NCBI GenBank assembly: GCA_964598225.1
Contig: CAZRBG010000102.1
Span: forward strand, 1 to 13,893
Origin: SG8-4 sp964598225
Lineage (GTDB): Bacteria > Planctomycetota > Phycisphaerae > Sedimentisphaerales > Anaerobacaceae
Reading direction: 5' to 3'
Length of the DNA: 13,893 bases
The notes below the pieces were generated by a model. The model saw only the letters and a program-made list of their open reading frames with translations, was not told the origin of the DNA and searched no databases. Shown one piece after another: positions 11,425-13,893 of this stretch (the stretch's first letter is position 1; the number at the start of each line of letters is the position of its first letter). Position numbers and translations under genes: made by a program.

Positions 11425-13536
11425 ATGATTGTTCAAGAAAAGACCAAACAAGAAACATCGTCGGACGTGTCAACAAATGAACATTGTATCAAAAACACCA
11501 TCTATTCAGTCGGCGTAGACCAGACGCCAAATCTCAGGGAAAGGATTGCCGAAGCGCACGGTCCAGAGTCTGAGGTGATGACGGCAGTGGATGAGCTTGA
11601 TGACTATGTCAGCAGCCCTGAAACAAGAAAAGATCCATGGTATTGGAGCTTTTTAAGGCGGGTAAAATCGGGAATGTCGGCTCTATACCCACATGCGGCA
11701 GATTATGTCAGGACCAGTATGGCCCGTGAGTTCATGGATGAGCTATTTCACGGCGGTTATATCAGGGCTTTGCAGTCGCTGGCTGTGCCAAGCGGTCCTG
11801 CGCATGCACGATTTGCCCGTAACTACGCCGATGAATATGGCGTCTCAATCGGTGCGGCATTGTTATTTGGCCCCAGAGGCGCTGCGCATGAAGAGCTTGT
11901 CCATTTCCTGGCTGCTGAGAAAGTACACGGCATGCATCGAAACGGCGCTTCACCGCATCCCCGCTGGTCTAAAGAGACCACAAACATCTGGTACAAGGCC
12001 GAAAGAATCCAAAACTGGCCGAAACATAGAAATCGCAAAGGCAAAGACGTTCCATTGGATGTCATAGAAGAGCAAGGAACCCTGCCTGACGGTATGGTTG
12101 ATCCCATCCGAGATATCTGGAGACGCCAGCCTGCATTGCGCAGTTACGTTGGAACAAACAGGCTTTCCGGTGACTTGCCGTACCAGATCATCGAAGATGT
12201 CCTCGATGTGCTTGTTCGAAGGAGATTTTCACCTCTGGATGAGTTCCAGAAGGCCCGATACAGCCAAATTGTCGAACGGGCCAATGCCCAGGGGGTCGAT
12301 TCGTTCTACGCCGTCTATCAGAATCTGTTTGCTAACAAAGACAGATGGCGGCCCTTGTGGAACAAGGCCCGAAAGCTGCTACATGACTACTCAATGCTGC
12401 TCTGGGAGTCTCAAAATGAACTGTTGCTGAGTCAAGGTAAGCGGGTGCCGGCATGCGGCGTCGTCTACAGGCCCGCCAAAACAACTGCCTGCAAATCAAA
12501 AAAGAAGAGCTTGCCCGGCACGATTTACCTTAACCGAGGCGGTTACTACTGGGTTGTCGCTCGCAAAATGAAGCCAAGGCCGCTGATTGATCCCAAAAGC
12601 AAGTCTAAAGTCCCTGGGAGTTTCATCGTGAACAACGGCCGATACTATTGGCACATTCCTGGATGGGTCAAGCGTCAACGATTGGTGCAAAAAGGCGAGA
12701 AATACTCCACCAAGGATAAGGCTGTTGCTTTGAGAATTGCCAAGAAGTTGTGGGCGGAGATTCAAAAAGATGATCCTGAATTAGCAGCAAACGTGCGAAA
12801 GCACACACGGATCAATGGAAAAGCCACAAAAGACAGAGTCGTTGCCGAGAGAGTTGCCGCCAGAATGTGGAGAGACATCAAAAAGAACGACACTGAGTTG
12901 GCCACCAAGCTGTCAACAGATCTTCGCCCCAAGGCAGTGGATCATTGGTACGCCTATATCGCGGTCAACAGGAAGAAACGGTTTATCGGGAGTTTTGAGA
13001 ACCGACAAGAGGCCGAAGCAGCATATGCCAGGGAGTTTGAGAAGGCCCATGGCTATCCACCGGGTTACAATGTGCAGTGCATTCCGAAGATCGACAAGGT
13101 CTGGCCGACGTGGTCTGAAGAAAAGGTGCGTTTGGCGTTAATGAACGAGCAGCCAAGGTTGCCTGTCATCGGCCAATCATCCGAATCAGAGCCTCTTAAG
13201 CCACTCGTAGGAGAATGCAAAGGGTTGATTGGATGGTTGAAAATTGCATCCTGGTTTTTGATGACAATTCACCTGCTGCATCACAGAATATTGTTACTCA
13301 GTCACGAGGTGAAAAATGGTATGCCGAGATCAAAAAGCAAGGCAAACGTCCGGTCATCCAGGGTAGTGCATCGGTCGATTCCGATACAGGCCGTATCAGG
13401 ATTACAATTTATAGACCGGGCTTTGGTCAAAGCCAGGTGCTCGCCGAAGAAGTTTATCACATCGTGTTTGAGATTATCCAACATGCAAGCCCGAAGGCTT
13501 TTGCGTCGATTAAAAAATGGTATGCTAATCGGCTAA
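11425..13536 (+). CDS. Large mosaic protein with AP2-like DNA-binding repeats; frame broken near its 3' end
   Basis: The ATG at 11425 follows TTTGGAGGCACCCAAA; a TTG at 11410 is less likely. It reads 703 codons, but coding character ends near residue 598 (about 13215). After that the frame encodes implausible sequence, while the -1 frame holds a conserved domain. Residues 1-340 are helical and of unknown family; HEELVH (155-160) is not a true HExxH. Two related units follow, PGTIYLNRGGYYWVVARK (364-381) and PGSFIVNNGRYYWHIPGW (397-414). Then come two helix repeats (STKDKAVALRIAKKLWAEIQ at 428-447 and ATKDRVVAERVAARMWRDIK at 467-486). Residues 507-550 (HWYAYIAVNRKKRFIGSF, then EAEAAYAREFEKAHG) are an AP2-like domain, as found in integrase arms and homing proteins. 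Role unknown; DNA binding is likely. Confidence 0.65.
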   Translation: MIVQEKTKQETSSDVSTNEHCIKNTIYSVGVDQTPNLRERIAEAHGPESEVMTAVDELDDYVSSPETRKDPWYWSFLRRVKSGMSALYPHAADYVRTSMAREFMDELFHGGYIRALQSLAVPSGPAHARFARNYADEYGVSIGAALLFGPRGAAHEELVHFLAAEKVHGMHRNGASPHPRWSKETTNIWYKAERIQNWPKHRNRKGKDVPLDVIEEQGTLPDGMVDPIRDIWRRQPALRSYVGTNRLSGDLPYQIIEDVLDVLVRRRFSPLDEFQKARYSQIVERANAQGVDSFYAVYQNLFANKDRWRPLWNKARKLLHDYSMLLWESQNELLLSQGKRVPACGVVYRPAKTTACKSKKKSLPGTIYLNRGGYYWVVARKMKPRPLIDPKSKSKVPGSFIVNNGRYYWHIPGWVKRQRLVQKGEKYSTKDKAVALRIAKKLWAEIQKDDPELAANVRKHTRINGKATKDRVVAERVAARMWRDIKKNDTELATKLSTDLRPKAVDHWYAYIAVNRKKRFIGSFENRQEAEAAYAREFEKAHGYPPGYNVQCIPKIDKVWPTWSEEKVRLALMNEQPRLPVIGQSSESEPLKPLVGECKGLIGWLKIASWFLMTIHLLHHRILLLSHEVKNGMPRSKSKANVRSSRVVHRSIPIQAVSGLQFIDRALVKARCSPKKFITSCLRLSNMQARRLLRRLKNGMLIG

Positions 13537-13718
13537 AAGATGGATTGGATCCAACATCGCACATCCACGAAGCCTTTGCTGATCTGATGGTACAGGAAGA
13601 AGAATTTCCTGGAACGACGGATCTGCCGCGACACGTTGTCAAATATGCTCAACGAGTCTTTTCACCTACCAACACAGTACCTGATTCGGCTATTGAGAGG
13701 ATCAAGGTCGGGGTGTAA
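13215..13718 (+). CDS. Out-of-frame continuation of the large gene: conserved C-terminal domain
   Basis: This -1 frame is open from 13200 and has plausible protein sequence to its stop at 13718. An ATG at 13215 exists, but AGGAG lies only one base before it, too close for good initiation. A continuation of the upstream protein after a frameshift is therefore more likely than a separate gene. In its 167-residue numbering, residues 75-92 read VLAEEVYHIVFEIIQHAS and 113-129 TSHIHEAFADLMVQEE. This looks like a zinc-peptidase layout (HExxH plus ExxAD) in which the first His is Glu (EEVYH), so metal chemistry is doubtful. Similar EEVYH...HEAF domains occur, as I recall, in planctomycete accessory proteins; a distant resemblance to lethal-factor-like peptidases is speculative. 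Confidence 0.6.
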   Translation: MQRVDWMVENCILVFDDNSPAASQNIVTQSRGEKWYAEIKKQGKRPVIQGSASVDSDTGRIRITIYRPGFGQSQVLAEEVYHIVFEIIQHASPKAFASIKKWYANRLKDGLDPTSHIHEAFADLMVQEEEFPGTTDLPRHVVKYAQRVFSPTNTVPDSAIERIKVGV

Positions 13719-13735
13719 TTTCTATCTTCTTTTTT

Positions 13736-13766
13736 CCGCGGCCGATTCTTCTGGTCGCGGTTTTTT
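13736..13766 (+). terminator. Rho-independent terminator after the large gene
   Basis: CCGCGGCC (13736-13743) pairs with GGTCGCGG (13753-13760) with one G-U pair, a nine-base loop, and six T after the stem. It lies 18 bases after the stop at 13718, which supports that frame as the true 3' end of the gene. Confidence 0.85.
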
Positions 13767-13770
13767 GTAC

Positions 13771-13786
13771 GAGCTAGCGATAGCTC
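13771..13786. repeat. Short hairpin with a GCGA tetraloop; the remainder to the window end is empty
   Basis: GAGCTA-GCGA-TAGCTC is a perfect six-base-pair hairpin closed by a GNRA-type loop, five bases after the terminator. From 13787 to 13893 the sequence is AT-rich, and I see no gene, promoter or repeat in it. Confidence 0.3.
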
Positions 13787-13893
13787 CATCGATATGCAAT
13801 TGTAGAATCATTACTTTGCTATTCATATGTCGGTCTGATTAGGATCGTGCATGAAATAACTTCCCGATTTGTATATGGTCTGGCGTAATAACT

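Noticed and set aside
11875..11910. HEELVH in the large protein as a zinc-protease HExxH motif
   Set aside because: The second His is at +5 rather than +4, and no downstream Glu ligand pattern follows.
11823..12107. Frames opposite and out of phase with the large gene
   Set aside because: All lie inside the 11425 gene, whose composition and repeats support the plus frame.
1..13893. CRISPR array, tRNA or rRNA genes
   Set aside because: No regularly spaced repeats of 23-40 bases, and no cloverleaf or rRNA-like sequence found on reading both strands.

Overview
The window looks like a mobile or accessory segment of a bacterium, most likely a planctomycete. I infer this from several proteins (the DUF6745-like protein, the AP2-like repeat protein, the small operon proteins) that resemble families I associate with Planctomycetota mobile DNA. 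No search was run, so this placement is tentative.

Left part (1-3169, minus strand). Three tandem tyrosine recombinases, each start overlapping the previous stop by the ATGA pattern, form a recombinase-in-trio (RIT) element. ritA and ritB have complete catalytic sets. ritC is cut short before its second catalytic half, and the cut coincides with an IS21-like terminal sequence that runs off the left edge. The right end of the RIT element carries inverted and palindromic repeats and abuts the 3' remnant of a DUF2958 gene (about 3170-3397), so the RIT probably landed in that gene.

Middle (3440-8104, plus strand). A colinear run of small, acidic, plasmid- or phage-type genes follows, each with a good ribosome binding site: two zinc-binding proteins, several conserved proteins of unknown function, a DUF6745-like protein, and two very small genes of 56 and 50 codons that are easily missed.

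Core (8359-11080, plus strand). Four genes encode what reads as a compact, apparently complete ubiquitin-like conjugation system. It holds a 74-residue beta-grasp ubiquitin-like protein, a protein fusing an E2-like (UBC) domain to a C-terminal array of ten CxxC pairs (RING or treble-clef-like), a JAB/JAMM isopeptidase with all metal ligands, and a ThiF/E1-type adenylating enzyme. The last three genes overlap. A strong rho-independent terminator closes the unit. The expected logic is: JAB trims the ubiquitin-like precursor and reverses conjugation, E1 activates it, and the E2-RING protein takes it over and directs it to targets.

Right part (11192-13893). A structured leader holds a long hairpin, a 10-codon reading frame with a strong ribosome binding site, a second terminator, and two competing hairpins around the next ribosome binding site. 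It precedes a large mosaic gene with AP2-like DNA-binding repeats. That gene shifts frame near 13200-13230; the remaining conserved domain continues in the -1 frame to 13718 and is followed by a terminator.
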